Shown piece by piece: positions 16,021 through 25,814 of a DNA stretch of 64,000 nucleotides (positions are counted from its first letter, which is position 1; each line of letters starts with the position of its first letter). The translations under genes were made by a program, and so were the position numbers. The notes under the pieces are model-generated. The model made no database searches and was not told the DNA's origin. It saw only the letters and a program-made list of their open reading frames with translations. This stretch comes from Brevibacillus fortis (GTDB lineage: Bacteria > Bacillota > Bacilli > Brevibacillales > Brevibacillaceae): the NCBI RefSeq assembly GCF_003013395.1, contig NZ_PXZM01000023.1:248001-312000 (forward strand). Reading direction: 5' to 3'.

Positions 16021-16917
16021 CTAAAGTTGTAAATCTGAGTTTTGCTGGCGGCATCCTAAATGTGGAACTTCTTCTTTTTTTGGCGCAGTGAAAATATCAA
16101 TACCGCGTTCGAGTAGGATTTCTACCGCTTTGCGAACAGGAAGAAATGGCAGTTGCATTTCATCGGCTACAGCAGCTTCTATATCAGAGACAGTGTGGAG
16201 GGGTGTTATCTGGTTTGTGCCATCTGAATAACCGAAATGGAGAGTGTTGTTTTTGAGGACCACGAAGCGATCTTGCTCCAGCTGAAAACGATGAATGTGA
16301 AGTCGATTCAAAAAGAAGGCGTCTGGTGAAAAAGAGGAGCGGATGACTTCCGACAAGTCAGACAGTTCTTTTCTTTCACTCGGATGAAAATCCCATGGCG
16401 GAAGTGCCACTTTTCCATTTTCATACCGAGTAAAGCGATAGTGTTCAGGATGATCGGGACTCTTGGTCAAGTCCATGGAAAGAGATCCAAAAATCCTGGC
16501 ATGGTTCCCATCTTCCAGAAAGTGAATGGGTTCAAAGATCGGAGCGGTAGCCCCCGTATCTACATAGACGGGTGTCTCACCCGTGTTCGGACCATCGATC
16601 AGGATGGCAGCATGCCCGCCGCCTGGCAAGATGAGCTGACCGAAGAATCCGAGAGCACGAAGCAGAGAGAGAAAGCTGTGATTGTTGGCGTAGCATGTGC
16701 CACCGAAGTGATAGTGGGTCGCATTGTGCACATATTCCTCAGGGGTAGGTACCACGTGTTTCCCAGCTTGGAAGAAGAGCAGCTTGCTTACATTTTCATA
16801 AGGGAAGGTCTGCAGATGCGCGCGACAGAGCTGGCTAAGATAAGAGAGGCTAGGGGACTTATGGTCTAGCTGTAGACGTTGCAGGTATAAACTCGCCCAG
16901 TTTGGTAAGGTAGACAT
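16021..16917 (-). CDS. Arylamine N-acetyltransferase
   Basis: A 298-residue cytoplasmic enzyme that transfers acetyl from acetyl-CoA to arylamines and hydrazines, a detoxification role in soil bacilli. The Cys-His-Asp triad is visible: C75 in GGTCYANN, H102 in GGGHAAIL and D120 in VYVDTGATAPIFEP. Length fits the family (about 255-300). The ATG at 16917 is chosen with AAGGAG 11 bases upstream; GTG 16929 overlaps that site. Single-gene unit. Confidence 0.9.
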   Translation of the reverse strand: MSTLPNWASLYLQRLQLDHKSPSLSYLSQLCRAHLQTFPYENVSKLLFFQAGKHVVPTPEEYVHNATHYHFGGTCYANNHSFLSLLRALGFFGQLILPGGGHAAILIDGPNTGETPVYVDTGATAPIFEPIHFLEDGNHARIFGSLSMDLTKSPDHPEHYRFTRYENGKVALPPWDFHPSERKELSDLSEVIRSSFSPDAFFLNRLHIHRFQLEQDRFVVLKNNTLHFGYSDGTNQITPLHTVSDIEAAVADEMQLPFLPVRKAVEILLERGIDIFTAPKKEEVPHLGCRQQNSDLQL

Positions 16918-17033
16918 AAACAAGTTCACTCCTTATATAAAATAAATAGTAAATAAAAATGTTTATTAATTAGCGGTATGGAGATAGTATCACAACGGAC
17001 AAGTGGTAATCAATCAAAATTTTTCCAAGAAAC

Positions 17034-17065
17034 AAAAAAGGCACCGAAGATAGTTCCTTCGGTGC
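17034..17065 (-). terminator. Terminator of the copper-amine-oxidase-N-domain gene
   Basis: Minus-strand GCACCGAAGG / CTTCGGTGC hairpin followed by TTTTTTG. Confidence 0.85.
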
Positions 17066-17120
17066 TGGCGGGTCCCTAGTCCGCTGTCTTTTTTTGTACG
17101 AATAGATAAGTGCAAATAAA

Positions 17121-17636
17121 TTATAGCAACGACTTAATTTCCCCGTTATTTGGGTTCACTACGAACCAGCCATACGTACTGGTGTAGCTGTCGCCAGATT
17201 GGAAGTTGTTCACGACTGTTTGGTACACTTGAATGACATAGTGCCCTTTTTCGTCGTCATGAGCGTACTCGACTACATGTGTCGGCGAGAGTTTGCCAGC
17301 GAATTTCTTTTTCACCAGCTCGATCGCTTCCATTTTGGAGTACATTTTTGCTGTTGGAATTTTACCGATGAAAATCGATTTGGTTCTCGCATCGTAAATG
17401 ACCGGTTTGTTCAGGTTCTCTGCTACGAAGCGGATTGGCACATAGACGGAGTTTTTGTACATAATGCCTTGTACGTCACTATTTGGTGATTTCGGCAACC
17501 CGTCAAAGTAGTAGGTAAACGGTGTTTTCATTCCTTCTTCCGCATCTGGAAAAGCGGGTGCTGCAATTGCAATTCCGGAGAAGAGCACCGAACCTACAAC
17601 AATGCCCCCCAAAAATGACTTGATGTCCCATTTCAT
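17121..17636 (-). CDS. Secreted protein with copper amine oxidase N-terminal-like domain
   Basis: A 171-residue protein with signal peptide (LGGIVVGSVLFSGIAIAAPAFP). Residues about 45-95 (GIMYKNSVYVPIRFVAENLNKPVIYDARTKSIFIGK, given here only as landmarks GIMYKNSVYVPIRFV and IFIGK) match the copper amine oxidase N-terminal domain, used in Paenibacillaceae as a cell-surface module without oxidase activity. The C-terminal part (TYGWFVVNPNNGEIKSLL) resembles a PepSY-like repeat. Role on the cell surface is unknown. Confidence 0.78.
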   Translation of the reverse strand: MKWDIKSFLGGIVVGSVLFSGIAIAAPAFPDAEEGMKTPFTYYFDGLPKSPNSDVQGIMYKNSVYVPIRFVAENLNKPVIYDARTKSIFIGKIPTAKMYSKMEAIELVKKKFAGKLSPTHVVEYAHDDEKGHYVIQVYQTVVNNFQSGDSYTSTYGWFVVNPNNGEIKSLL

Positions 17637-17859
17637 GATGTGAAACCCTCTCCCTTTCTCTTTTCTCTAAATCTTCCCAGCAATCATTATGTCAAAGATC
17701 ATAGGAGAAAAGCTATCAAACGAGGGTACTAGGAAACAAAGACTAGGAATCATGGGAAAGATAGGACTAAATCAGAATAGTCCTAGTTCTCGAATCAGTG
17801 GTTCAGTGATTGAAAGGTTTGTGGTAAGGTAGAAAAAAACAGCGGACAAGGTGAGGAAC

Positions 17860-18549
17860 ATGACTACCATATTGCAAAATGACTGGGCCCCCGTATTGGC
17901 CGATGAATTCGAGAAGCCCTATTATGTAAAGCTTCGTCAGACGTTGAAAGAAGAGTATCAGGCGCAGACAATCTACCCAGATATGTATCATATATTCACA
18001 GCGCTGCACCTGACTGAATATGAGAAAGCAAAGGTTGTGATTCTGGGACAGGACCCGTATCACGGACCGGGACAAGCACATGGATTGAGCTTTTCGGTCA
18101 AGCCGGGAATCAAGCCGCCGCCATCTCTGGTCAACATCTACAAAGAACTGAAAAGCGATGTCGGTTTTGAAATTCCCCAGCATGGATACCTGAACCATTG
18201 GGCCAAACAAGGCGTCATGATGCTGAACACCGTTCTGACGGTTCGTCGTGGCACTCCGAATTCGCACAAGGACATTGGGTGGGAGACTTTTACGGATCGA
18301 ATTATTCATTTGTTGAACGACCGGGAGACACCGCTGGTTTTCGTCCTGTGGGGAAAGCATGCGCAGGAGAAGGCGGCATTCATTGATCGAAACAAGCATT
18401 TCGTCATCGCCTCCCCGCATCCGAGCCCGTTTTCAGCGAATCGCGGCTTTTTTGGCAGCCGTCCTTTTTCGCGGACAAATGAGTTTTTACGTTCGCGTGG
18501 GATCGAAGAGATTGATTGGCAGTTGCCGATGCAGGTAGAGGAAGAGTAA
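17860..18549 (+). CDS. ung: Uracil-DNA glycosylase (family 1)
   Basis: A 229-residue base-excision-repair enzyme that removes uracil from DNA. The water-activating motif GQDPYHG is at residues 63-69 with catalytic Asp65; the DNA-intercalating loop [13 protein letters not shown] carries the conserved His. Length is typical. ATG 17860 is preferred over GTG 17851 because AAGGTGAGG immediately precedes it. In B. subtilis ung lies near ywdF/ywdG in the same general chromosomal region as speE and ywfO, so its place here is natural. Confidence 0.96.
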   Translation: MTTILQNDWAPVLADEFEKPYYVKLRQTLKEEYQAQTIYPDMYHIFTALHLTEYEKAKVVILGQDPYHGPGQAHGLSFSVKPGIKPPPSLVNIYKELKSDVGFEIPQHGYLNHWAKQGVMMLNTVLTVRRGTPNSHKDIGWETFTDRIIHLLNDRETPLVFVLWGKHAQEKAAFIDRNKHFVIASPHPSPFSANRGFFGSRPFSRTNEFLRSRGIEEIDWQLPMQVEEE

Positions 18550-18572
18550 CCTGGATTTGTGCATGTAAAAGG

Positions 18573-18615
18573 AAAAGGATCTCCATTGTTTGCATCATTT
18601 GGGAGATCCTTTCTT
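18573..18615. terminator. Bidirectional terminator ung / thiN
   Basis: AAAGGATCTCC...GGGAGATCCTTTCTT hairpin between converging genes. Confidence 0.85.
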
Positions 18616-18616
18616 A

Positions 18617-19258
18617 TTAGTCTTTGCTTTTGACAACGAGCAGCTTGCCCGTTTGAATCGTGATCGTTCCCGTCTGTGCCGTTAGTAGATTGCTGATGCC
18701 AAGCGTGTCGCCAATGCGCAGGGTGGCGTCTTTCAACGGATAGAGGAATCCGGTTAAGGTAATCCCTGTGACTTCCGGTGTAAAAGGAAGCAGGGAGATG
18801 TGATCAAAATGATCCTGCTCTATCGTGGTATGGCGGTCAATCAGACGGATTTCATTCGTATCATCGAGGATACGGCAGCTGATGCCAGTCTGCAACGCTT
18901 TGTTCAGCAAGTGTACGTTTGCCAGCATATGGTCAAAACGAGAGCCGAGCACACCGAGCAGCACGATTTCCTCCGGCTGTTGCTCGACTGCCCAAGTAAG
19001 GGCCATCTCTGTATCGGTTAAATCTTTCATAACGGGATCGCAGGAGGAGACGTGCATACTGTGGCGTTCAATTTCTGCCATTTCCGTGGTGCTAACAGAA
19101 TCGAAGTCACCGATAGACAATCTCGGCACAAGACCGTTGCGAACGAGGAACAAGGCACCTCTGTCAACACCGACGAGCCAATCATCTTCGCGTATTTCTC
19201 GTATCGCCCAGTTGCCCAGATTGCCCCCAGCGAATAGTAGGATGCGTGTAGGATTCAT
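18617..19258 (-). CDS. thiN: Thiamine pyrophosphokinase
   Basis: A 213-residue enzyme that converts thiamine plus ATP to thiamine pyrophosphate. Motifs RILLFAGGNLG at the start, VGVDRGALFLVRNGLVPRLSIGDFDSV (landmarks VDRGA and GDFDSV) and KDLTDTEMAL are diagnostic of ThiN. Start ATG 19258 follows AAAGGTGG at 7 bases; an upstream ATG (MEHSL, 12 codons earlier) also has an AGAGG site and is a possible alternative. The ferredoxin gene lies 47 bases upstream on the same strand, probably one transcript. ThiN is usually next to rpe in Bacillus, so this location is unusual. Confidence 0.88.
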   Translation of the reverse strand: MNPTRILLFAGGNLGNWAIREIREDDWLVGVDRGALFLVRNGLVPRLSIGDFDSVSTTEMAEIERHSMHVSSCDPVMKDLTDTEMALTWAVEQQPEEIVLLGVLGSRFDHMLANVHLLNKALQTGISCRILDDTNEIRLIDRHTTIEQDHFDHISLLPFTPEVTGITLTGFLYPLKDATLRIGDTLGISNLLTAQTGTITIQTGKLLVVKSKD

Positions 19259-19305
19259 GCTACGGCCACCTTTTTCTATGAGTGAGTGTTCCATGGAACA
19301 ACCTC

Positions 19306-19710
19306 TTATGAAGTAATCGAAGAGCGGAATGTGCTCTGACAAGCGAGGCGATAGCCTGTAGCGAGTTTTTCTCCCAGCTTTGCTTTTTCCTGTCCGGTTG
19401 GGGTGTCGAGTAATGATGCACCAGCTACGATTTGTACACTGCACTTGCCGCAATGCCCTTGTTGACATTTGTAAGCGATGGGTTGATCTTGCGTGAGTGC
19501 AGCTTGTAATAGTGTCTGAGAGGGAGTGTACTGGACTGGCATCGTTTGTGAGCGTTGCTTCACCTGTACGAGCTTCTGCTCTGATTTGGGGCGAGCCGGG
19601 CTCATTTCTGTTTTTTTTAACGGCGTGTACACGGGAACGGGAGCTGGACTCGACATCTGTACGTCAGATCGTCCAGGAATGAGCGAGCCGACCGTAAGCT
19701 GTTTGCGCAT
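19306..19710 (-). CDS. 2Fe-2S plant-type ferredoxin domain protein
   Basis: A 134-residue protein whose last 80 residues form a [2Fe-2S] ferredoxin fold: KCQQGHCGKCSVQI (C-x4-C-x2-C) and the fourth Cys in RLACQS. The N-terminal 50 residues are basic, Pro/Ser-rich and probably disordered; such an extension is unusual. ATG 19710 follows GGGAGGT. An electron carrier; partner unknown. Cotranscription with thiN is likely from spacing. Confidence 0.85.
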   Translation of the reverse strand: MRKQLTVGSLIPGRSDVQMSSPAPVPVYTPLKKTEMSPARPKSEQKLVQVKQRSQTMPVQYTPSQTLLQAALTQDQPIAYKCQQGHCGKCSVQIVAGASLLDTPTGQEKAKLGEKLATGYRLACQSTFRSSITS

Positions 19711-19795
19711 AGGAACCTCCCGGGTAAGTGATTTTTTTTCATATTACCATGCCGGGCGAGTAGGTGACAAAGCTGGAGAAAGCGTTCGTAAATAA

Positions 19796-19824
19796 TTGAA
19801 TTTTTAGATTTTATCAATTAAAAT
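19796..19824 (+). promoter_or_regulatory. Sigma-A promoter of the GNAT gene
   Basis: TTGAAT (19796-19801), 17-base spacer, TAAAAT (19819-19824), 31 bases before the ATG. Confidence 0.65.
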
Positions 19825-19854
19825 AATTTTATCAAAAATCAGGAAGGTGATACC

Positions 19855-20763
19855 ATGATTACCATCAAACGGATGAGCGACTGTACCTTTGCAGAAGTGA
19901 CCAAAGCGTGGAACAGAGGATTTGAAGGCTATTTTATCGAGTTTACGATGACAGAAGAGATGCTTGTTCAGCGACTGGGGGGCGAGGGATACGTGCTGTC
20001 CCTGTCTGTGGTTGCTTTTGACGGCACAGAGCCGATTGGCGTAGTTGCCAGCGGTATGAGGACCATTGCCGGGCAAAAAGTCGCATGGAATGGTGGAACG
20101 GGTGTCGCCACGGAATATCGTCGACAAGGGGTAGGAAAGCAACTGATTGAGGCGACATTGGATTTATACCGGGAAGCTGGGGTGGATGTAGCTACCTTGG
20201 AAGCATTGAGCCAAAATACAAAAGCGATTGCCTTATATGAGCAAAAAGGCTATGACGTCGTGGATCGGTTGTTGTTTTTGCAGCAGAGTGGACCGCTGGC
20301 AGAGAATGCTTTTCAGACAAATTTACAGGCTGATTATCGGGTTCGACGCATTTTGGCCCCAGAAGCTGCCATGCTCCCGTTTTATGTGACCGACGTCCCT
20401 TGGCAAAATTATTGGCTGAACTTGCGAGATGCGCAGGCTGTGCTCGTAGAAGACAAAGAGGGTCAGGCGGTCGGCTATGCGATGTACAAGTGTTCGATAA
20501 ACGAAGAGGGAAAAGTGAGTGGGATCGTGCTGCGTCAATGTGTAGCGCAGCCAGAGCATCCTGAGGCGCAAGACATTTTGAAAACAGCCCTCGCTCATGT
20601 ATATGGGCCGATTGCGCACGATTGTCGCCGGTCTACGTTTAATTTGCGCGCGGCTGATACCATGCTCGTCGAAATACTGCAAGCGGCGGGATTCGGTCCT
20701 TCCGAGACGGAGCAGGTCTATATGGTCAAGCAGATGGAAGCTGCACAGACCCCTGTCGTCTAG
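19855..20763 (+). CDS. GNAT-family acetyltransferase (two-domain)
   Basis: A 302-residue protein. Residues about 1-140 are a complete GNAT domain with acetyl-CoA-binding motif ATEYRRQGVGKQLIEATL and the ALYEQKGYDVVDR end. The second half (about 150-295) looks like a degenerate second GNAT repeat without a clear RxxGxG/A motif. Substrate unknown. ATG 19855 follows AGGAAGGTGATACC. Confidence 0.85.
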   Translation: MITIKRMSDCTFAEVTKAWNRGFEGYFIEFTMTEEMLVQRLGGEGYVLSLSVVAFDGTEPIGVVASGMRTIAGQKVAWNGGTGVATEYRRQGVGKQLIEATLDLYREAGVDVATLEALSQNTKAIALYEQKGYDVVDRLLFLQQSGPLAENAFQTNLQADYRVRRILAPEAAMLPFYVTDVPWQNYWLNLRDAQAVLVEDKEGQAVGYAMYKCSINEEGKVSGIVLRQCVAQPEHPEAQDILKTALAHVYGPIAHDCRRSTFNLRAADTMLVEILQAAGFGPSETEQVYMVKQMEAAQTPVV

Positions 20764-20781
20764 GGAGTGGAAACGTCTCTG

Positions 20782-21588
20782 TCATTGCTGGCAGTTCGTG
20801 CAGGCGAATACTTTGCGGGAGGAGAGCTCGCTTTTTTCGATAGGCTGTCCACAGCGCAGGCAAGGCTCTCCGCCGCGATCGTACACCTGGCAACGCTCAT
20901 CGAAGCCACCTGTCAGAGAATCGCCAGAAAAGAGCGGCTGCATGTAACCTCCGAATCGAATCGCTTCGTTGAGTACGGTTTGCATCGAATGATACAGACG
21001 TTTTTGTTCCTCGTAAGAAAGCGTCGGGATCGTCCGGGTAGGCAGGATGGCGGCATGAAAGCAGATTTCGTCCGCATAGCAGTTACCGATGCCTGCTAGC
21101 CAATGCTGATTGACTAATGCGGTTTTGAGGACACTGCGCTTGTCAGCGAGCAGCTCTGTAAATCGGGTGAAGGTAAACAGCGGGTCCAATGGCTCTGGCC
21201 CAAGAGGAGCTAGCCGTTCGTCGATCTGAACGTTGGTGAGCAAGTGCAGGTAGCCTAAGCGGAGGCCGTGAAAATATAAGATGCGTTCCCCAAAGGAAAG
21301 CGTCACTTGGGCCGTTCGCTTCAGTTTGTCTTCTACAGAGCCCACGTATAAAAAGCCGCCGAGCATCAAATGAAGCAGCAGGATATGTCCACTTTCCAGA
21401 TGGAAGAGAAGATGCTTGCCGCGTCGGTCGACAAGTGTCAGACGGTTGCCTTGCAAAAGACGAGCAAATTCCGCAGGTGGCAGATTGATCGTTTTTTCCC
21501 GCTGAACGTGTGCGGCTGTAATCGTTCCGCCACCGATTTTCTCCTGCAGCAATCGACGATAGGTCTCCATCTCAGGCAATTCCGGCAT
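20782..21588 (-). CDS. mutM: Formamidopyrimidine-DNA glycosylase (Fpg/Nei family)
   Basis: A 268-residue DNA-repair glycosylase/AP lyase. After Met removal the catalytic N-terminal proline is exposed in PELPEMET, with Glu next to it; the beta-hairpin lysine lies in RRGKHLLFHL. The helix-two-turn-helix NQHWLAGIGNCYADEI and the C-terminal zinc finger (CLRCG...CTNCQQ) complete the fold. It is not beside polA, where the main mutM of Bacillales usually sits, so it may be a paralogue of that gene. Tail-to-tail with the GNAT gene. Confidence 0.9.
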   Translation of the reverse strand: MPELPEMETYRRLLQEKIGGGTITAAHVQREKTINLPPAEFARLLQGNRLTLVDRRGKHLLFHLESGHILLLHLMLGGFLYVGSVEDKLKRTAQVTLSFGERILYFHGLRLGYLHLLTNVQIDERLAPLGPEPLDPLFTFTRFTELLADKRSVLKTALVNQHWLAGIGNCYADEICFHAAILPTRTIPTLSYEEQKRLYHSMQTVLNEAIRFGGYMQPLFSGDSLTGGFDERCQVYDRGGEPCLRCGQPIEKSELSSRKVFACTNCQQ

Positions 21589-21653
21589 GCTGACTCCCTC
21601 CCGTACGCAAAGTTTTTCGTAGGATTTCCCATATGAATGATTCGCATGCCGTA

Positions 21654-21680
21654 CCCTTCACTGTTTTTCGGTGAGGGGTC
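21654..21680. other. Hairpin between fpg and the methyltransferase gene
   Basis: CCCTTCAC / GTGAGGGG with a T-rich loop in the divergent intergenic region; also a TATAAT hexamer near 21730 that could serve the methyltransferase gene, without a clear -35. Confidence 0.3.
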
Positions 21681-21790
21681 GTTTCAATTTAGACAAGTTT
21701 ACCAACCCTATTATCAAATGGGGTAATATAATATAGGTAGTAGGACCAGGGCATCGCCCGAAGGATTATTGGACGGACAGGAGATTACAT

Positions 21791-22948
21791 ATGCAAAAAG
21801 TAGAATTGATCGCTACGGCGACTTTTGGTTTGGAATCAGTAGTAGCAGAAGAAGTGAAGGCACTCGGATACGGTCCGGTACAGGTGGAAAACGGCAAGGT
21901 AACGTTCACCGCAGATATTTCTGCCATTCCCCGCACAAATTTGTGGTTACGAACTGCCGATCGCGTGCGTCTTAAGATAGGGGAGTTCAAAGCGACTACG
22001 TTTGACGAGCTGTTTGAAAAGACAAAAGCACTGCCGTGGGCCGATTGGATCACAGAGGACGGGACGTTTCCTGTGGAAGGGAAATCGGTCAAATCGACCT
22101 TGTTCAGTGTGCCGGATTGCCAAGCTATCGTGAAAAAGGCTGTGGTAGAAAGTCTGAAAAAGACCTACAAGAGCGAATGGTTCGATGAGCAAGGTCCAAT
22201 GTACAAGATCGAGGTGGCACTTCTCAAGGACGTGGCAACACTGACCATTGATACGTCAGGACCGGGCCTGCACAAGCGTGGCTACCGGGAATTGATCGGG
22301 CAAGCGCCTTTGAAAGAAACGATGGCGGCAGCAATGATTATGTTGTCTCGCTGGAAGCCGGATCGCGTATTCATGGACCCATTCTGTGGATCGGGAACAA
22401 TTCCGATTGAGGCGGCGCTGATCGGGCAAAACATTGCTCCGGGGATGAACCGCGAATTCGTCTCGGAGTCGTGGCCTATTATTCCGAAAACAGCTTGGCG
22501 TGAAGCTCGCGCAGAAACGCATGATTTGGCGCGGTATGATCAAAAGCTGGAGATTATCGGGACAGATATGGATGACGAGATCCTAAAAATTGCCCGCCGC
22601 AACGCGACCGAGGCTGGTGTAGATGACCTGATTCACTTTCAGCGCATGGATGTGCGGGATGTGCGAACCTCGCGCAAGTACGGTTACTTGATTTGCAACC
22701 CACCTTATGGGGAGCGCTTGGGAGAATGGAAGCAGGTTGCCAAGATGTATGGCGAAATGGGGAAAACCTTTGCTGCCATGGATACGTGGTCTTTCTACAT
22801 TATTACTTCCGACGAACAGTTTGAGGAGCATTTTGGCCGTACAGCAAGCAAAAAGCGCAAGCTCTACAACGGAAATATCAAGGTAGATTACTATCAGTTT
22901 TTCGGACCTAGACCGCCGCGCGGGCCAATGGTTACCCCGACCGAGTAG
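21791..22948 (+). CDS. THUMP-domain rRNA guanine N2-methyltransferase (RlmL/YpsC type)
   Basis: A 385-residue class I SAM methyltransferase that modifies a guanine in 23S rRNA. An N-terminal THUMP RNA-binding domain (about 45-155) precedes the SAM domain: DPFCGSGTIPIEAALIG (about 196-212), IIGTDMDDEILKIARRNA, and the catalytic NPPYGERLG (about 303-311). It corresponds to B. subtilis YpsC. ATG 21791 has AGGAG 8 bases upstream. Monocistronic as far as can be seen. Confidence 0.92.
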   Translation: MQKVELIATATFGLESVVAEEVKALGYGPVQVENGKVTFTADISAIPRTNLWLRTADRVRLKIGEFKATTFDELFEKTKALPWADWITEDGTFPVEGKSVKSTLFSVPDCQAIVKKAVVESLKKTYKSEWFDEQGPMYKIEVALLKDVATLTIDTSGPGLHKRGYRELIGQAPLKETMAAAMIMLSRWKPDRVFMDPFCGSGTIPIEAALIGQNIAPGMNREFVSESWPIIPKTAWREARAETHDLARYDQKLEIIGTDMDDEILKIARRNATEAGVDDLIHFQRMDVRDVRTSRKYGYLICNPPYGERLGEWKQVAKMYGEMGKTFAAMDTWSFYIITSDEQFEEHFGRTASKKRKLYNGNIKVDYYQFFGPRPPRGPMVTPTE

Positions 22949-23023
22949 ACAAAGGAGTGTGTTCAACAGTTGACTGATTGAACCACCTCATAAAGAAGGG
23001 GCATAATTGGAGGAGAAAATGCA

Positions 23024-25759
23024 ATGAGCAAGAAACGATTCGGGAGCAGAATGCTGGCCGCTCTATTGGCAGCGACTACATTACTGGTCCAAAGCACGCC
23101 GTTGACTCATGCTGCGACAGAGCCAGAGAAACCGGCGGTGGAGAGTGAGAAACCAGCAGACGAGACCAAGAAGCTGGAAGATCAGTTCAAAAAACAAGAA
23201 GAAGCGCGCACGGAGTTTACGGATATGGGTAACAGCTACGCCAGTAAAGCCGTAAACAGGCTCGCATCCCTTCATATGATCAGTGGTCAGGGAGATAACC
23301 GCTTCTATCCGCAAAACACGATTTCTCGACAGGATATTGCGGTGCTTTTGACAAAAGTAATCGGTCTTCAACCAACAGAAATTGAGGATGCAGCTTTTGA
23401 AGATGTACCGTTGGAAAGTCCTTATGCACCGTACGTATATGGACTCTCTGAGTTGGGTGTGATGAACGGTAGAAGTGAGCATACCATGGGTGCTCTAGAC
23501 CCGCTTACACGACAAGAGCTGGCTGTCATGCTGTCTCGCTTGATGAAAGAGAGCGCTGTGACTAAAGTGGCAGGTCAGACTGCTGTTGCCTACAGCGATG
23601 AAGAAGAAATCGCCGACTACGCCAAAACGGCAGTGGAAGAAGTGACGAATCAGCGCTGGATGCAAGGTGCAGGCGGCGAGTTTAATCCGACAGGAACCGT
23701 CACGCGTGCGGAGGCTGCCGTGATCGCTGAGCGCGTCTTGGATGCGCGCTATCAGCAAGCAGAACAGGTGAAATACAAGGTAGATGTAGAGCGGCTGAGT
23801 TTGGCTGCTGGCACGAGCCAACGCTTGAAGGTAAGCAGTGCCGGCGGAGATGAACTGCCATTTACACCAATTTTCGCTTTTGATCGTCCCGAGCTGGGAT
23901 CTGTTTCAGCTGACGGAACCTTTGTTGCTGGTTCTACAGCAGGAAAAGGAAATCTCACGGTGACAGTCGGCTACAAAACGACGACGATTCCGGTTGAAAT
24001 CAAGGATGCTGGTAAGCCAGCTGCCGAAAAGACAGAGGACACGCCAAAGACTGCACCGGTGACTTCCTCCAATGACTCGGCAACGAAAGTCGATGAAAGC
24101 AAGACGGGAGTAGAGGGAGAAAAGCCAGACGCAGACAAGGCCACAACAGAAACGGATGCAACGAAGCCTGCTGATCCAGAAGAAGAGGCAAAGGAGCCAG
24201 CAGAGAAGGACGAACTGGTCAATATCGCACCAGGCAGTTATACATCTGTTACTACTTTTGGAGCGCCAGACTCATATTTCCAAGAGCTGGAGAAGCAGTA
24301 CCCGGGCCCGGTAGGCGGGCTTGTAACGCCTACGGAAGATTGGACGGGGTATCACCGTCAGTTTGGGCGCAAGGTGACCGTTGAGCTCGCTGAGGCGAAG
24401 CCGTTGGAGAGAGTTGCGCTATCGTTTAAGCAGCAGAAGACCTCGGGCATCACGATGCCAGAATATATGGAAGTCGAGGTATCTCGCGACGGGAAAGTGT
24501 GGTCATATGCGGGAAGATCCGTTCACGATGTTTCCGCCAAAGAGGACAAGCTCGTTACACGCACATTGAGCGTAACCTTGCCTGACGTCAACACTCGCTA
24601 TGTCCGGGTATCCTTCCCGGTAAAAGTATTTACGTTCGCTCGCCAGCTGGAGGTATGGGCAAAATCGGATAGCGAGTGGAACAACGGCGCTGTCTTGTTG
24701 CCGCCACCAAACCCGGCGAAGCTGGAAGAAGCCAAACAAGCAGGGCGTCGTGTGGAAAATATGCTGCTCGCTTATTCTGGGGAGCATGGCGAACTCGGGA
24801 CATGGACCAAAGAGGATTTCCTCCCGATGGTTGGCTACCGCACTGTAGATGGTTATATGCGTGACCAGATGTTTGACACGATTCTGTTCCTGCCGTATCA
24901 GACCATTCCTGCTACGAAGGAAAGCTGGACAAAATATATGAATGATTTGTTCGGCTCGAATAAGCAGCTCGACGCTCTCAACCAGGCTATGCGGGAGTAC
25001 AACCGCCTGCGCGGAACGCTGTACTCGACACCGACGCAGGAAAATGTCGTGCTGGCGCTGCCGTATCCGAATGCCAGTCAGACCAATTTTGGCCAGCTGG
25101 ATGAAAAGAAACCATCCCTTTCCTTCAGTCCTGCGGGAATCGGGGAAGAGCAAGCGTATCTGAACCGCAAAGCTGCGCTGGAATGGTACTTCCAGGAGCT
25201 CATGAAGCGCTGGAACAAGGAAGGATACGCCTATCTGAAGCTGGAAGGAATCTATTGGTTCCATGAGCTGGTGGAGGATAGTGCACCGAAAGAACGCCAA
25301 CTGATTCGTGACATGGGTAGTATGGTGCATGACGAGGCGTTGCGCTACTATTGGATTCCGTATTTCGGTGCACCGGGAGTGTCCGAGTGGAAATCTCTTT
25401 ATTTCGATAAGGCGTTCCTGCAGCCGAGCTATTACAGCGACAAGCCAGTGGGAATTGACCGTATTCAAGGGGTACTGGACGTCGTCAACAAGTACGACAT
25501 GGACATCGAGATCGAAGGCGACTGGAAGATGTACAACGATCCGAAGTTCTATCAGACCTACTATAATCAGCTAGTAGCTACCCACAAGCTGGGAATGGAT
25601 AAAAACAACGTACACGCTTACTACTTCGGCTCCAAGACATTGCTAGAGTCTGTCAAGAGTACGGACCCTGTCAAGCGCGCCATCTATGATGATACGTACA
25701 AATGGATGCGCGGTCGTTATGACAGAACCGAATTTTTCGAGGGCAGCGAGATGCCGTAG
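23024..25759 (+). CDS. S-layer-homology surface protein with DUF4855 domain
   Basis: A 911-residue exported protein anchored to the cell wall. Signal peptide (MLAALLAATTLLVQSTPLTHA) is followed by a short charged linker and three SLH repeats (about 65-245; e.g. FTDMGNSYASKAVNRLASL, FEDVPLESPYAPYVYGLSELGVM). After a beta domain and a long Lys/Glu/Pro/Thr linker (about 330-395) comes a discoidin-like beta-sandwich (about 400-545) and a C-terminal DUF4855 domain (about 560-905), a family found on surfaces of Firmicutes with suspected carbohydrate-related roles. RBS TTGGAGGAG precedes ATG. Confidence 0.88.
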   Translation: MSKKRFGSRMLAALLAATTLLVQSTPLTHAATEPEKPAVESEKPADETKKLEDQFKKQEEARTEFTDMGNSYASKAVNRLASLHMISGQGDNRFYPQNTISRQDIAVLLTKVIGLQPTEIEDAAFEDVPLESPYAPYVYGLSELGVMNGRSEHTMGALDPLTRQELAVMLSRLMKESAVTKVAGQTAVAYSDEEEIADYAKTAVEEVTNQRWMQGAGGEFNPTGTVTRAEAAVIAERVLDARYQQAEQVKYKVDVERLSLAAGTSQRLKVSSAGGDELPFTPIFAFDRPELGSVSADGTFVAGSTAGKGNLTVTVGYKTTTIPVEIKDAGKPAAEKTEDTPKTAPVTSSNDSATKVDESKTGVEGEKPDADKATTETDATKPADPEEEAKEPAEKDELVNIAPGSYTSVTTFGAPDSYFQELEKQYPGPVGGLVTPTEDWTGYHRQFGRKVTVELAEAKPLERVALSFKQQKTSGITMPEYMEVEVSRDGKVWSYAGRSVHDVSAKEDKLVTRTLSVTLPDVNTRYVRVSFPVKVFTFARQLEVWAKSDSEWNNGAVLLPPPNPAKLEEAKQAGRRVENMLLAYSGEHGELGTWTKEDFLPMVGYRTVDGYMRDQMFDTILFLPYQTIPATKESWTKYMNDLFGSNKQLDALNQAMREYNRLRGTLYSTPTQENVVLALPYPNASQTNFGQLDEKKPSLSFSPAGIGEEQAYLNRKAALEWYFQELMKRWNKEGYAYLKLEGIYWFHELVEDSAPKERQLIRDMGSMVHDEALRYYWIPYFGAPGVSEWKSLYFDKAFLQPSYYSDKPVGIDRIQGVLDVVNKYDMDIEIEGDWKMYNDPKFYQTYYNQLVATHKLGMDKNNVHAYYFGSKTLLESVKSTDPVKRAIYDDTYKWMRGRYDRTEFFEGSEMP

Positions 25760-25765
25760 TGAAAG

Positions 25766-25811
25766 GAAAAGAGTCTGTTTCCCGCTTTGTGGGGAGACAG
25801 ACTCTTTTTTT
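25766..25811. terminator. Bidirectional terminator SLH gene / DUF1643-like gene
   Basis: AAAAGAGTCTGTTTCCC / GGGGAGACAGACTCTTTTTTT, long stem between converging genes. Confidence 0.93.
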
Positions 25812-25814
25812 ATG

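Noticed and set aside
21589..21790. rnpB (RNase P RNA) before the RlmL-type gene, as near ypsC in B. subtilis
   Set aside because: The gap is only 200 bases and lacks RNase P RNA motifs; a full rnpB needs about 400.
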